Notes: generated by a model not told the origin, from the letters alone. DNA of 64,000 nt from Vibrio xiamenensis (GCF_900100015.1 NZ_FNDD01000008.1:1-64000); one strand, 5' to 3'; positions 27,272 to 36,160 are shown, counted from the first letter of the stretch. Made by a program: numbers and translations.

Positions 27272-28579
27272 TTACATCACACCAAGAAGTCTTGGTAGAA
27301 ATAGGGTTAATTCAGGTAGATAAGTAATCGCAATCAATACCAGTATGATCGCGGAATAAAACGGTAATAACGGCTTGATGAGCTGCTCAACTTTGACTTG
27401 GCCGACACTCGCACCAACATACAAACCACTGCCAACTGGCGGTGTAATGGTGCCAATCGCAAGGTTGTAAACCATCAAAATGCCAAAATGGACCGGGTCA
27501 ACGCCGACTTTTTGCACAATTGGCAGCAAAATTGGCGTGAAGATTAAAATCGCCGGGCCAATGTCCATAAACGCGCCAACCACCAGCATAAACAGCGTGA
27601 TGACAAGCATGATCACCGCTGGGCTATCGGAGATGCCAAGAATCATCTGGCTGAGCGCATTGGGAATCCCGGTCATTGACATCGCAAATGACATCGCCGA
27701 TGAAGTGGCGAGCAAAAACATGATCACGCCCGTCATGACAAAGGTCTGGATCAGGATTTTAGGCAGTTGACTCCAACTCAAAGACTTGTAGAGAAATACG
27801 GTCAAAAACACTGTATACACTACCGCGACTGCTGACGCTTCGATGGCGGTGAAAATACCTTGCACAATGCCGCCAACAATAATAACGATCAGCATCAAAC
27901 TCGGCGCCGCGTCTTTGAATACTCGCCAAGCCATGCCTTTTTGCAACGTAAAAAAGTTGCTGTAGTTACGACGTTTGGCGACGACGTAAGTCACCAACAT
28001 GCAGCCAATACCCCACAGACTCCCGGCAACAAAACCGCCCGCAAACAGCGCCGCGATTGAGGTGCCGCCACTGGCTAAGGCGTACAAGATGAACGCAGTG
28101 GTCGGTGGAATAAGCATGCCGGTTGGCGCCGATGCGATGTTGACCGCGGAAGCAAAACTGCGGCTATAGCCCTCTTTGGCGCTCATTGGAATCATCACCC
28201 CGCCAATGGAGGTCGAGGCGGCAATCGCAGAGCCCGATACCGCGCCAAACATCATGTTGCCGGCAATATTGGTGTATGACAGTGACCCCGGAACACGCCC
28301 AGTAAACAACTTGGCAAAATTCACTAGCCGAGTTGCAATGCCGCCGTTATTCATGATCACGCCAGAGAGAATAAAAAACGGCACCGCGAGCAGAGCAAAA
28401 CTATCTAAACTGGAAAACATTTTCTGTGCAGTGGTAAACATTGCGATGTCAAAGGGCAAGACCAACATCACAGTACTGCCAGAGGCAATCACGATACACA
28501 AACCTATCGGTGTACCAAGTGCCAGCAAGATGACGAAAATGCCCACCAACATACTGGCAGCAAGAATTGGATCAACCAT
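27272..28579 (-). CDS. TRAP transporter large permease subunit (DctM/SiaM type)
   Basis: A polytopic membrane protein of about 435 residues, with family stretches LALGTPIGLCIVIASG, SAIAASTSIGGVMIPMSAKEGYSR, ASAPTGMLIPPTTAFILYAL and GTITPPVGSGLYVGASVGQV. It drives Na+-coupled uptake with its partners below. AGGAGA precedes ATG 28579, which overlaps the end of the small permease gene by 8 bp. Context (GH105, rhaA, rhaD) suggests rhamnogalacturonides or rhamnose as cargo, as for RhiABC-type systems. Confidence 0.93.
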   Translation of the reverse strand: MVDPILAASMLVGIFVILLALGTPIGLCIVIASGSTVMLVLPFDIAMFTTAQKMFSSLDSFALLAVPFFILSGVIMNNGGIATRLVNFAKLFTGRVPGSLSYTNIAGNMMFGAVSGSAIAASTSIGGVMIPMSAKEGYSRSFASAVNIASAPTGMLIPPTTAFILYALASGGTSIAALFAGGFVAGSLWGIGCMLVTYVVAKRRNYSNFFTLQKGMAWRVFKDAAPSLMLIVIIVGGIVQGIFTAIEASAVAVVYTVFLTVFLYKSLSWSQLPKILIQTFVMTGVIMFLLATSSAMSFAMSMTGIPNALSQMILGISDSPAVIMLVITLFMLVVGAFMDIGPAILIFTPILLPIVQKVGVDPVHFGILMVYNLAIGTITPPVGSGLYVGASVGQVKVEQLIKPLLPFYSAIILVLIAITYLPELTLFLPRLLGVM

Positions 28580-29096
28580 GGTGCTTATCTCCTGCAAGTT
28601 GAGGCTGCTCGTCATGCTGGGTGGCCTCGGCACGCTCTTTGAGTAAGTCGACGATATTGAGCAGGCAGTAAATAATGGTCAGAATCCCCGATAGTGGCAG
28701 GGCGTAATAGACTTTGCCCATCGACAGTTTGAGCACTGGAGATATCTGCATCATGGCGTTGTTAGAGACTTTCATGCCGCCAATGATCAAGATATAAATC
28801 GAGAAAAAAATGAATACCGCTTGGATGACGATATTCCAGTAAGTAGTTAATTTAGCGGGGCATTTGTCGAGAAACAGGGTTAAGCTGATGTGCTCACGTT
28901 TGCCCGCGACATAGGCCAGGCCAATCACAGAGATCCATACCAAAGAAAAGCGCAGCAGCTCTTCTGAAAAGGTGCTTGGGGAGTTAAATAAATATCGGCT
29001 GATCACTTGCCAGCATGCAACGCACACCATGATCACACTCAGCGTGCAGGCAAAGACCTCGATGGTCTTATCCAGCCACCATCTTAATTTTTTCAT
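28572..29096 (-). CDS. TRAP transporter small permease subunit (DctQ type)
   Basis: About 174 residues with four membrane helices; VSRYLFNSPSTFSEELLRFSLVWISVIGLAYVAGKREHISLTLF is the DctQ hallmark region (read as adjacent segments). ATG 29096 (MKKLRWWLDK) has GAGGT upstream. It overlaps the large permease gene by 8 bp and follows the binding-protein gene by 56 bp. Confidence 0.92.
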   Translation of the reverse strand: MKKLRWWLDKTIEVFACTLSVIMVCVACWQVISRYLFNSPSTFSEELLRFSLVWISVIGLAYVAGKREHISLTLFLDKCPAKLTTYWNIVIQAVFIFFSIYILIIGGMKVSNNAMMQISPVLKLSMGKVYYALPLSGILTIIYCLLNIVDLLKERAEATQHDEQPQLAGDKHHG

Positions 29097-29152
29097 ACCA
29101 ACCTCGAAACGAGTAACAGGTGGCGCCATGGTTGGCGCCGCCTTAAGCGTGA

Positions 29153-30142
29153 TTACTGACTAACCGCAACGATCTTTTTGTACAGAGCATTCACTTCAGG
29201 TTTGCTCTCAAGCTTGTCGTAAATGGGTTGCACCGCTTGTTTAAACGGCGTTTGGTCGATGTCGTAGAACTTGACGCCAAATTGGTCTTTAGCGAGCTGG
29301 CGAGTTTTCTCCATCTCTTGTTTCCAGGCTTTTTTCTCAACTTCGACCGACTCTTGAATGGCTTGATTAAGCGCGGCGAATTGGTCTGGGGTCAGTTTGC
29401 TTTGAGTTAAGTTACTCATAATCACGATGTCGGGAATTCGGGTGTGCATGTCGTAGGTGTAGTATTTTGCCACTTCACCGTGGCGCGCGATGGTCAACAC
29501 AAATTCGTTGTTTTCCGCCCCGTCAAGAATGCCTTGTTGCAGCGAGGTATAGACTTCCGCTTGGCTCATGGCAATCGGAGAGGCGCCAAGTAACTTCATG
29601 GTATCGATGGCGGTTTCGCTTTGCATCACGCGAATTTTTTTGCCTTTCAGGTCGCTGAGTTTTTCCACTGGCCCTTTGGCCATGTAGAAGTTTCTCGCAC
29701 CAGAGTCATACCAAGCGACGCCTGTGAAACCTTGTGCGGCGGTTGACTGATACACCGGTGTCATCACCTCAGGATTGTCCATCACTTGGTAGAAGTTTTG
29801 TTCTGAATCGAATAAGTAGGGCAGTGAAAATACGCCATACAAAGGTGAAAAGCTTTCTAGTAGACCGGATGAAACTTTCGTGAGGTCGATGGCGCCGACT
29901 TGCGTCATTTCCACCAGCTCGCGCTCGCCGCCAAGCTGGCTATCAGGAAAATATTGAATTTCCACTTCGCCTTGAGTTTTGGTTTTGACCGCCTCGCCAA
30001 TGTAAGCCAGGGCATCTTTGACCGGTTGGCTATTTTCGGCATAAGCGAGTTTCAAAACGGTTTTTGCGTGTGCGGTTGATAATGTTGGCAGAACCAAAAT
30101 TGAAGCCATTAACAGCTTCAGTGGCATACGGAGTGTAGACAT
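29153..30142 (-). CDS. TRAP transporter periplasmic solute-binding protein (DctP type)
   Basis: A signal peptide (LKLLMASILVLPTLSTAHA, cut after AHA) is followed by a DctP-fold binding protein of about 300 residues: YFPDSQLGGERELVEMTQVGAIDL, PVEKLSDLKGKKIRVM with the conserved Arg, and DGAENNEFV. GGAGGG precedes ATG 30142. It is the first gene of the leftward uptake unit. By context it binds rhamnose-containing pectin fragments; the DctP fold usually holds a carboxylate, which the unsaturated uronic acid would supply. Confidence 0.92.
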   Translation of the reverse strand: MSTLRMPLKLLMASILVLPTLSTAHAKTVLKLAYAENSQPVKDALAYIGEAVKTKTQGEVEIQYFPDSQLGGERELVEMTQVGAIDLTKVSSGLLESFSPLYGVFSLPYLFDSEQNFYQVMDNPEVMTPVYQSTAAQGFTGVAWYDSGARNFYMAKGPVEKLSDLKGKKIRVMQSETAIDTMKLLGASPIAMSQAEVYTSLQQGILDGAENNEFVLTIARHGEVAKYYTYDMHTRIPDIVIMSNLTQSKLTPDQFAALNQAIQESVEVEKKAWKQEMEKTRQLAKDQFGVKFYDIDQTPFKQAVQPIYDKLESKPEVNALYKKIVAVSQ

Positions 30143-30486
30143 AGTCCCTCCACGTAGGGGTTTGTTATTTATCGTGATAATGGAGTGCAGACGACGATTA
30201 TTAGTTTTATGTGTCGAGTGCGTTTTGATGTTCTAGCGAGGACTATGTTGCCTTGGCAGGAAAACTTGCACCTTTGAAATTCCGCCATCAAAGAGGGAAG
30301 GATGACTGATTTCTTGGTAAGCGCGGATGCGAATCACAAATATAAATTTTGCTTTGTCTATGTCAAAAATGGACTATTTTTTGCCATTTTTAATCATTCT
30401 CAAGCGGCAAATGGGCTTTGGGCATAAAAAAAGCCAAGTGGCATAAAGGCACTTGGCTTGAAAGGGGGGGATGTTATCAGGGCTAA
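30143..30486. other. Promoter region of the TRAP unit
   Basis: No gene. It must hold the promoter for the leftward TRAP-GH105 genes; I could not define an operator. The right part contains the terminator at 30426-30459. Confidence 0.5.
30426..30459 (-). terminator. Terminator of the DUF3581 gene
   Basis: Arms AAGCCAAGTG (30431-30440) and CACTTGGCTT (30450-30459), a 10-bp stem; the plus-strand A-run at 30426-30432 is the T-run for leftward transcription. Confidence 0.85.
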
Positions 30487-31212
30487 TTAAGCCGCAGTTT
30501 TAAACTTGGCGAGAAAATCCGCTTTACGTTGATTGAAGCGATCAACTAAATCGTCAACTGCATCTTGCTCATAAGGTTTCAAACCGGTGGCAATCATACG
30601 TTTGCTGCCCGTGCCGACCACTTCATCGCCTTCTTTAAAGGCAAAGTTCATGGTCACGACGCCACGTTTGCCGTCAACATTGAAGGTAGCATCAGTAAAC
30701 ACTACTTCAGGTTTGTGCAGGTCAAGACGAGAGAATTCGACTTCCATGCTTTCATAGATAACCAAAGGACGCTGGCAATTGATCATCGCCTGTTGCTGCT
30801 CCATCAGTGGCACCATGATGTGTGGAAAGTTCATGCCAGAAAACTGTACGTAGTTGGTCACCACGTGCTCAATAAATTCGGCATCATGGCTGACATCGCC
30901 TTGGCGAGACATATGCAAATATTCTTTGCCGTTGCCGTCAACCACAGCGGCTTCTTTGTCACATTTCTGCTCAATATTCAGCGCAATACCATCGCCAACC
31001 ATACCCGCGAAATCGAAGCGCATTTTTTGGCTGATCCCTTGCTGTTTAAGCAGTACCGCGAAAAGCAGGTCACCAGGGACGCAGAAGCGTTTGCTATCTT
31101 CGTCATGAATAGGGTTGAAGTCGCCGGCGACTTTTTTAGCGAAGTGACTCGCCTGTTCACGAGTGAACTGGAATTGATGATCTGAACAAGAAAAATAAGG
31201 TGATAGAAACAT
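30487..31212 (-). CDS. DUF3581 family protein
   Basis: About 241 residues, soluble. FTREQASHFAKKVAGDFNPIHDEDSKRFCVPGDLLFAVLL matches DUF3581 and, loosely, the hydratase motif of MaoC-type hot-dog proteins (DFNPIH), so an acyl-thioester-binding fold is possible; that is inference. ATG 31212 (MFLSPYF) is the likely start because an upstream extension is hydrophobic and unlike the family. No function is known to me. Confidence 0.85.
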   Translation of the reverse strand: MFLSPYFSCSDHQFQFTREQASHFAKKVAGDFNPIHDEDSKRFCVPGDLLFAVLLKQQGISQKMRFDFAGMVGDGIALNIEQKCDKEAAVVDGNGKEYLHMSRQGDVSHDAEFIEHVVTNYVQFSGMNFPHIMVPLMEQQQAMINCQRPLVIYESMEVEFSRLDLHKPEVVFTDATFNVDGKRGVVTMNFAFKEGDEVVGTGSKRMIATGLKPYEQDAVDDLVDRFNQRKADFLAKFKTAA

Positions 31213-31508
31213 AATTGACACTAAGTAACCAAAACTGCAGAGCAGTATATACAAACTTTTGCTGTTAAATGGTCTATCCAGATGGTGTTTCTTAACTTTA
31301 GTTGGATAAAGCGTGACCTTCAGCGAGAGTTCTTGATGCGAAACTTTGATTTTAGAGGGATTTGCACAGCGTGGCTGTCTTAATGTTTAGAATGACCTCA
31401 ATTCAAGGTGAAGCGGTTTTATCGCATTGAATTGCCAAGTATTTGCTCACTAAGCCGCCGTCGCGACTTAGCGTTTGGCTGGTGGCCGTTCGACACGGCT
31501 CATCGAGG

Positions 31509-31763
31509 TTATTTGGTTTTTGCCATTCGATGCCATTTGAGCGGACCGTTGGTTTCAAAATCGTTGGCGGCTTTGCACTCCATATAGTAGTCACCGACTT
31601 GGATAATGGCGCCAAAGGAATAGGCGTGATTGTCATAGTAACAGACGCGCTCACCGAGTGTATCGGCATCTAAGGTGACCACTGGAGCAGCATTTACATG
31701 GGACACTTGGGCTTGCACCGAGCAAGCGCCGAGCGCGGCGAGTAAAAAAGCGAAACGAAGCAT
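31509..31763 (-). CDS. DUF1496 family secreted protein
   Basis: 84 residues: signal peptide (RFAFLLAALGACSVQAQ) then a small domain with two cysteines (RVCYYDNHAYSFGAIIQVGDYYMEC) that probably form a disulfide in the periplasm. GAGGATA precedes ATG 31763. It lies 10 bp after the stop of the PLP-enzyme gene and is probably co-transcribed. Function unknown. Confidence 0.85.
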   Translation of the reverse strand: MLRFAFLLAALGACSVQAQVSHVNAAPVVTLDADTLGERVCYYDNHAYSFGAIIQVGDYYMECKAANDFETNGPLKWHRMAKTK

Positions 31764-31773
31764 AGCAATATCC

Positions 31774-32670
31774 TCATAGCGAAGTTGGCGCATATTTACG
31801 CTCATAACGCGGCAGCATACTTTGATTGCCCAGCAGTCCACCTTGATGAATGTACACCAGCTGGCGGTCTGAGTGATGACTGAGCCACGCCTCTAGGCAT
31901 TGCCACATCATCGGGTCGTAGAGCAAATCAAACTCGACTTGAGTTTGGTTAAGTAACGCTTGCCAGATCTCATAATCTTGACGATAGAGCTTACCGAAGT
32001 GATGTTTATTATCCAGCTCAAGAATGTGAGGATGTGATTTTTCGCCAAGCGATTGAAATTGATCGCGTAAATACCCTTCGCCGCCAACACAAGGGCAGGT
32101 GATGACCTCAATATCATAGTTAGCGAGCGCTTTATGCAGATACAGCGCCGTGGTGCCGGTGCCTGAAGGCAGGGCGACCACGTAACGTTTTGTACCGGTC
32201 GCACCGAGTTGAGTAACGAGCTCATCGGCCAGTTGTTTTACACCATATTCTGCCCATTGAAATCGCCCGCCTTCTGGCACGCACAAGCAATTGGCCGCCG
32301 GTTTTCGCACCTGTTGAATGTAGTCTTCGCAATTATCGACGCCAGTTTCAATGATGTTGGCGCCAAGCTTTAGCGCGCCGCCATAGTTCCCGGTAGGTTT
32401 GGCTTTTAACCAGCTTGGAATTCGAGTGACATAAAATTCGCATTGCCAGCCTTTGAGTTTGGCCAACGCCGCTAGTGAATAAAGCGAGTTGGCCTGCGCG
32501 CTGCCATAACCAATTAGGGTATCGATGTTGGCAAACTCGTGGTTAAGCAACCAAGCAAACTTACGCGCCTTATTACCACTGAATTCAGGATGTAACTGAT
32601 CATCGCGTTTGAGCAGAAATTGGCGGCCATTAAAGGTGTGCTGAGTGATTGGGCTATGGGCAAGTTTCAT
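31774..32670 (-). CDS. PLP-dependent ACC deaminase / D-cysteine desulfhydrase-like enzyme
   Basis: A fold-type II PLP enzyme of the tryptophan-synthase-beta superfamily. LKRDDQLHPEFSGNKARKFAWLL carries the PLP lysine, IGYGSAQANSLYSLAALAK the substrate loop, and ALPSGTGTTALYLHKAL the phosphate-binding Gly-rich loop. I start at ATG 32670 (MKLAHSPITQHTF); the frame is open further upstream but would cross a terminator hairpin. Substrate not determinable: D-cysteine, 1-aminocyclopropane-1-carboxylate or another amino acid. Start lacks a clear Shine-Dalgarno. Confidence 0.85.
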   Translation of the reverse strand: MKLAHSPITQHTFNGRQFLLKRDDQLHPEFSGNKARKFAWLLNHEFANIDTLIGYGSAQANSLYSLAALAKLKGWQCEFYVTRIPSWLKAKPTGNYGGALKLGANIIETGVDNCEDYIQQVRKPAANCLCVPEGGRFQWAEYGVKQLADELVTQLGATGTKRYVVALPSGTGTTALYLHKALANYDIEVITCPCVGGEGYLRDQFQSLGEKSHPHILELDNKHHFGKLYRQDYEIWQALLNQTQVEFDLLYDPMMWQCLEAWLSHHSDRQLVYIHQGGLLGNQSMLPRYERKYAPTSL

Positions 32671-32791
32671 CGGCAATAAAAGTGTGGCTATTGATTTAGG
32701 CTTGGCTATTAAAAGCGAGGACAGCGTGAATAGCAATGGGCGAGCAAATGCTAACTGGCTGTCGATAGCGACGGATAGGCAAAATAAGGGC

Positions 32792-32820
32792 AAAAAAAAG
32801 CCCGAATAAAAGGTTCGGGC
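32792..32820 (-). terminator. Minus-strand terminator/attenuator upstream of the PLP-enzyme gene
   Basis: Arms GCCCGAA and TTCGGGC with a 7-nt loop, followed on the minus strand by eight T residues. It lies about 120 bp upstream of the PLP-enzyme start, with no gene ending nearby on that strand, so it must stop a transcript begun inside the intergenic region. Confidence 0.7.
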
Positions 32821-33036
32821 GTATACAAACATAGGAGTTAATAAAGAAAAAAGCAGCGCAAATAAACAAGTAGTCACGTTGGGAATTCAAAAATTGACGG
32901 CCTCTAAACTCTCAATGCTCTGCCGACTACATAAAGTCAGACCGAGGCTTTACCAAACAGTTCCCTGCTAAAGCTAAAAAATTGAAAAAATTTTTTCTTT
33001 CAGCCTAAACCAATCAAACAAAACGGGATTTTATGC

Positions 33037-33047
33037 TGGTCTGACCA
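33037..33047. promoter_or_regulatory. FadR-like operator
   Basis: TGGTC-T-GACCA is a perfect dyad, flanked by GC on the left and ATG on the right, and matches the FadR consensus core TGGTCNGACCA. It lies about 86-96 bp upstream of the psrA start. FadR controls fatty-acid degradation genes in gamma-proteobacteria, which fits the neighbouring fadE. Confidence 0.7.
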
Positions 33048-33103
33048 ATGTTGATTTTTGTGATGTTAACTGGTTGTTAATTAAATGTGTCGATTGTATA
33101 TTT

Positions 33104-33117
33104 CAAACATGCGTTTG
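33104..33117. promoter_or_regulatory. PsrA-like operator (autoregulatory)
   Basis: CAAAC-ATGC-GTTTG is a perfect dyad matching the PsrA box CAAAC(N2-4)GTTTG known from Pseudomonas. It starts 29 bp before the chosen psrA ATG, and a possible promoter (TTGTTA at 33074, TATATT at 33097, 17-bp spacer) abuts it. Repression of its own gene, and of fadE by readthrough, is likely. Confidence 0.75.
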
Positions 33118-33132
33118 ATACGGGTGATTGAG

Positions 33133-33759
33133 ATGGTAGTAAGAAATCGCACCAAAGACAGAATATTAGATGTGGCCGAAGGGCTGTTTGCTGAGCACGG
33201 TTTCAATGATACCTCGCTGCGGGTGATTACTAGCAAAGCGGGAGTGAATCTGGCATCGGTCAATTATCACTTTGGCGATAAGAAAACCTTAGTGCGCGCG
33301 GTGCTAAATCGTTATCTCGAAGCGTTTATGCCCGCCATGCAAGATGCCTTGATTACCCTAAACTTAAATCAGGATTACACCATGGCGGATGTGTTTGAAT
33401 CATTGCGCGCGCCGCTGCGCTCTTTGAATCAAGTGCGCCCAAATGGCACCAGCCGGTTTATGTCGCTAATTGGCCGCGGTTATACCGATGTACAAGGGCA
33501 TCTGCGCTGGTTTATTACCACGCGGTATCAAGAAACCTTAACTCTGTTTGTTGAATCGGTGATGAAGGCCAACCCTAACTTAACGGAAGAAACTCTGTTC
33601 TGGCGGCTGCATTTCACGCTCGGAACCTGTGTTTTTACCATGGCATCGAGTCAAGCGTTGTCGGAAATCGCCCAGAGTAACTATGGTCACGAAGTCGAAC
33701 TCAAAGCGGTTGTTGACCAGCTGATCGTCTATTTAGCCGCTGGCGTCGGCGCGAAATAG
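33133..33759 (+). CDS. psrA: TetR-family fatty-acid-responsive regulator PsrA
   Basis: An N-terminal TetR helix-turn-helix (KDRILDVAEGLFAEHGFNDTSLRVITSKAGVNLASVNYHFGDKK) nearly matches the recognition helix of Pseudomonas PsrA, and the C-terminal ligand domain contains the family stretch FWRLHFTLGTCVFTMASSQAL. PsrA senses long-chain fatty acids and controls beta-oxidation and stationary-phase genes. ATG 33133 is preferred: upstream in-frame starts would place the PsrA box inside the coding region. It is 64 bp upstream of fadE and probably co-transcribed with it. Confidence 0.9.
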   Translation: MVVRNRTKDRILDVAEGLFAEHGFNDTSLRVITSKAGVNLASVNYHFGDKKTLVRAVLNRYLEAFMPAMQDALITLNLNQDYTMADVFESLRAPLRSLNQVRPNGTSRFMSLIGRGYTDVQGHLRWFITTRYQETLTLFVESVMKANPNLTEETLFWRLHFTLGTCVFTMASSQALSEIAQSNYGHEVELKAVVDQLIVYLAAGVGAK

Positions 33760-33823
33760 AACACCAAAACACCATAATAAAAACAAACGTTACCTACAAA
33801 ATAGTGAACAAAAGGATCTGAAC

Positions 33824-36109
33824 ATGAGCTCTCTAAGAAGAAAATGGGTCAGTGACCCGGCTTTCAAATTGTTTAAGAAAGTCTTACCGCCATTATCCAG
33901 CACCGAAAAAGAAGCCATGGAGGCGGGCAGCGTATGGTGGGACGGAGAGCTGTTTTCCGGTTCGCCAGATTTTCAAAAACTCCACCACTATCCAAAGCCA
34001 ACGCTCAGCGCTGAAGAGCAAGATTTTATCGACAATCAGCTAGAAACCCTGCTGGCGATGCTCGATGATCACAAGATCATCAAACACGACCGCGACTTAC
34101 CAAAAGAAGTCTGGGATTACCTGCGTAAAGAACGCTTCTTCTCGCTGATTATCTCCAAAGAGTACGGTGGCCGCGCGTTTTCATCACTGGCGAACTCAAC
34201 CATAGTGACGCGAATTGCAACGCGCAGTATCAGCACTGCAGTAACGGTCATGGTGCCAAACTCATTAGGCCCAGGCGAGTTATTAACCCACTATGGCACA
34301 CAAGAGCAAAAAGACTACTGGCTGCCGCGCCTTGCTGATGGTACTGACATTCCTTGTTTCGCGTTAACAGGCCCAGAGGCGGGCTCCGATGCCGGCGGTA
34401 TTCCTGACCAAGGCGTGGTTTGCTACGGTGAATATCAAGGCAAGCAAGTCTTAGGCGTACGTTTGAATTGGAACAAACGCTACATCACCTTAGCGCCAGT
34501 TGCGACAGTGCTAGGGCTGGCATTTAAAATGTACGATCCAGAAGGGCTGCTGGGTGACAAATCGGAACTGGGTATTACCTGTGCGCTGATTCCGGCCGAG
34601 CACCCCGGGGTCGAGATTGGCGAGCGCCACGACCCACTTGGCCTTGCCTTTATGAATGGTCCAACTCGTGGCCAAGATGTGTTTATTCCAATGGATTGGC
34701 TGATTGGCGGCGCAGACTACGCCGGTAAAGGTTGGCGTATGCTGGTGGAATGCCTCTCTGCCGGGCGCGGAATTTCGCTGCCAGCGCTTGGCACTGCGAT
34801 TGGTCATCTAACCGCACGCACCACGGGCGCTTATGCCTATGTGCGTAAACAATTTGGTATGTCGATCGGCAAATTTGAAGGGGTGGCAGAAGCCCTTGGC
34901 CGTATTGGCGGCATGACATACTTGCTTGAAGCTTCGCGCACCCTGACCACCACCGCTTTGGATATGAAAGAAAAACCGGGCATTGTCACTGCGATTGCTA
35001 AGTATCATATGACGGAAATCGCGCGCGGAATCCTCAATGATTCGATGGACATTCACTCGGGGCGTGCGATTCAAGATGGACCGATGAACTACCTTGCGAC
35101 GCATTACCTAGGGATTCCGGTTGCCATTACCGTTGAAGGTGCCAATATTCTTACCCGAAACTTGATGATCTTCGGCCAAGGTGCAACACGCTGTCATCCG
35201 TATGTCCTTAAAGAGATGGAAGCTGCGGCTAACCCTGATGAGCAGCAAGGGGCAAAAGAGTTTGACCAGCTATTGTTCAAACACATCAAACATGCAACCA
35301 AGAATACCTTCGGCGCGTTTAGCGCGGCGTTGACTGGTTCGACGTTTATTCACGCTGACATGAGTGGCCCGACCAAACCTTATTACAAGGATTTGACCCG
35401 TTTAAGCCGCGCTCTTGCTGTAAGCGCAGATTTTGCCATGCTGACGCTTGGCGGTGACCTTAAGCGTAAAGAGATGATTTCAGCACGATTAGGCGATGGC
35501 TTAAGCTTCTTGTATATGGCCTCGGCGGTGCTGAAAAAATATGAAGATGAAGGACGTCAGCAACAGGATTTGGACTATGTTCACTACGCAGTGCAATACT
35601 GTTTTCATCACGCCGCCAAATCGCTGGCTCAAGCCTATAGCAACTATCCGATTAAATCGGTAGGTCGCCTGCTAAAAGGATTGGTTTTCCCTCTGGGCAA
35701 TCGATTCCAAGCACCAAGTGATGATTTAACGGTGCGATTGGCGGAAAGCTTGATGACACCTGGTGCGCATCGTGACCGTTTAACTAAGCTGTGTTACATC
35801 GGCAAGCAATCTGATGACAGCGTCGGTTTGATGGAACAAGCGTTCTTGGCGATGTACAGCGTCAAACCACTGGAGCGTAAACTGCAGCGCGGTGTTAAAG
35901 AGGGCAAAGTTGCACGCAAAGGTGCCTTAACTGAGCGTCTTGAACAAGCGCTACAAGCGGAAGTGTTAACTCAAGAAGAAGTGCAACGTATCGTGGCGGC
36001 GGACAAATTGCGTTATCAGGCGATTCAAGTTGACCACTTTAGCCACGACTTTAGCGAGGTTCGAACCACACAATCTGCAAAAAAGCCTAAGCTCGATAAT
36101 GTCGCTTGA
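33824..36109 (+). CDS. fadE: Acyl-CoA dehydrogenase FadE
   Basis: The first beta-oxidation enzyme, FAD-dependent, membrane-associated in enterics. At 761 residues it has the long FadE architecture: acyl-CoA dehydrogenase N-terminal, middle (CFALTGPEAGSDAGGIPD) and C-terminal domains (QFGMSIGKFEGVAEALGRI, GAQNILTRNLMIFGQG-type block at VEGANILTRNLMIFGQGATRC), followed by the FadE-specific extension to the end. AAGGATC precedes ATG 33824. The N-terminal membrane segments of E. coli FadE (814 aa) are missing, as usual for shorter homologues. Confidence 0.96.
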   Translation: MSSLRRKWVSDPAFKLFKKVLPPLSSTEKEAMEAGSVWWDGELFSGSPDFQKLHHYPKPTLSAEEQDFIDNQLETLLAMLDDHKIIKHDRDLPKEVWDYLRKERFFSLIISKEYGGRAFSSLANSTIVTRIATRSISTAVTVMVPNSLGPGELLTHYGTQEQKDYWLPRLADGTDIPCFALTGPEAGSDAGGIPDQGVVCYGEYQGKQVLGVRLNWNKRYITLAPVATVLGLAFKMYDPEGLLGDKSELGITCALIPAEHPGVEIGERHDPLGLAFMNGPTRGQDVFIPMDWLIGGADYAGKGWRMLVECLSAGRGISLPALGTAIGHLTARTTGAYAYVRKQFGMSIGKFEGVAEALGRIGGMTYLLEASRTLTTTALDMKEKPGIVTAIAKYHMTEIARGILNDSMDIHSGRAIQDGPMNYLATHYLGIPVAITVEGANILTRNLMIFGQGATRCHPYVLKEMEAAANPDEQQGAKEFDQLLFKHIKHATKNTFGAFSAALTGSTFIHADMSGPTKPYYKDLTRLSRALAVSADFAMLTLGGDLKRKEMISARLGDGLSFLYMASAVLKKYEDEGRQQQDLDYVHYAVQYCFHHAAKSLAQAYSNYPIKSVGRLLKGLVFPLGNRFQAPSDDLTVRLAESLMTPGAHRDRLTKLCYIGKQSDDSVGLMEQAFLAMYSVKPLERKLQRGVKEGKVARKGALTERLEQALQAEVLTQEEVQRIVAADKLRYQAIQVDHFSHDFSEVRTTQSAKKPKLDNVA

Positions 36110-36130
36110 GCATTTTATGCACTACGCTAT

Positions 36131-36160
36131 AAGGCACCTCTGTGAGGTGCCTTCCTATTT
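36131..36160 (+). terminator. Terminator after fadE
   Basis: Arms AAGGCACCT (36131-36139) and AGGTGCCTT (36145-36153), then CCTATTTTT. Confidence 0.8.

Larger units (their letters stand above)
32671..33132. other. Divergent intergenic region with fatty-acid operators
   Basis: This 460-bp stretch between the PLP-enzyme gene and psrA has no supported gene. It carries the minus-strand terminator at 32792-32820, a weak FadR-like half site around 32936-32943 (GTC-A-GACC), the perfect FadR-like dyad at 33037-33047 and the PsrA-like dyad at 33104-33117. Confidence 0.6.

Noticed and set aside
30565..31185. 206-aa open frame on the plus strand over the DUF3581 gene
   Set aside because: Entirely antisense to a recognised family gene; composition and lack of start signals mark it as a shadow.
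32671..32877. N-terminal hydrophobic extension of the PLP-enzyme frame
   Set aside because: It would translate through a terminator hairpin and T-run; enzymes of this family are cytosolic and start near the chosen ATG.
32696..32890. 64-aa minus-strand frame as a leader peptide
   Set aside because: TTG start with no Shine-Dalgarno, no run of a single amino acid's codons, and it overlaps the hairpin; the attenuator idea does not depend on it.
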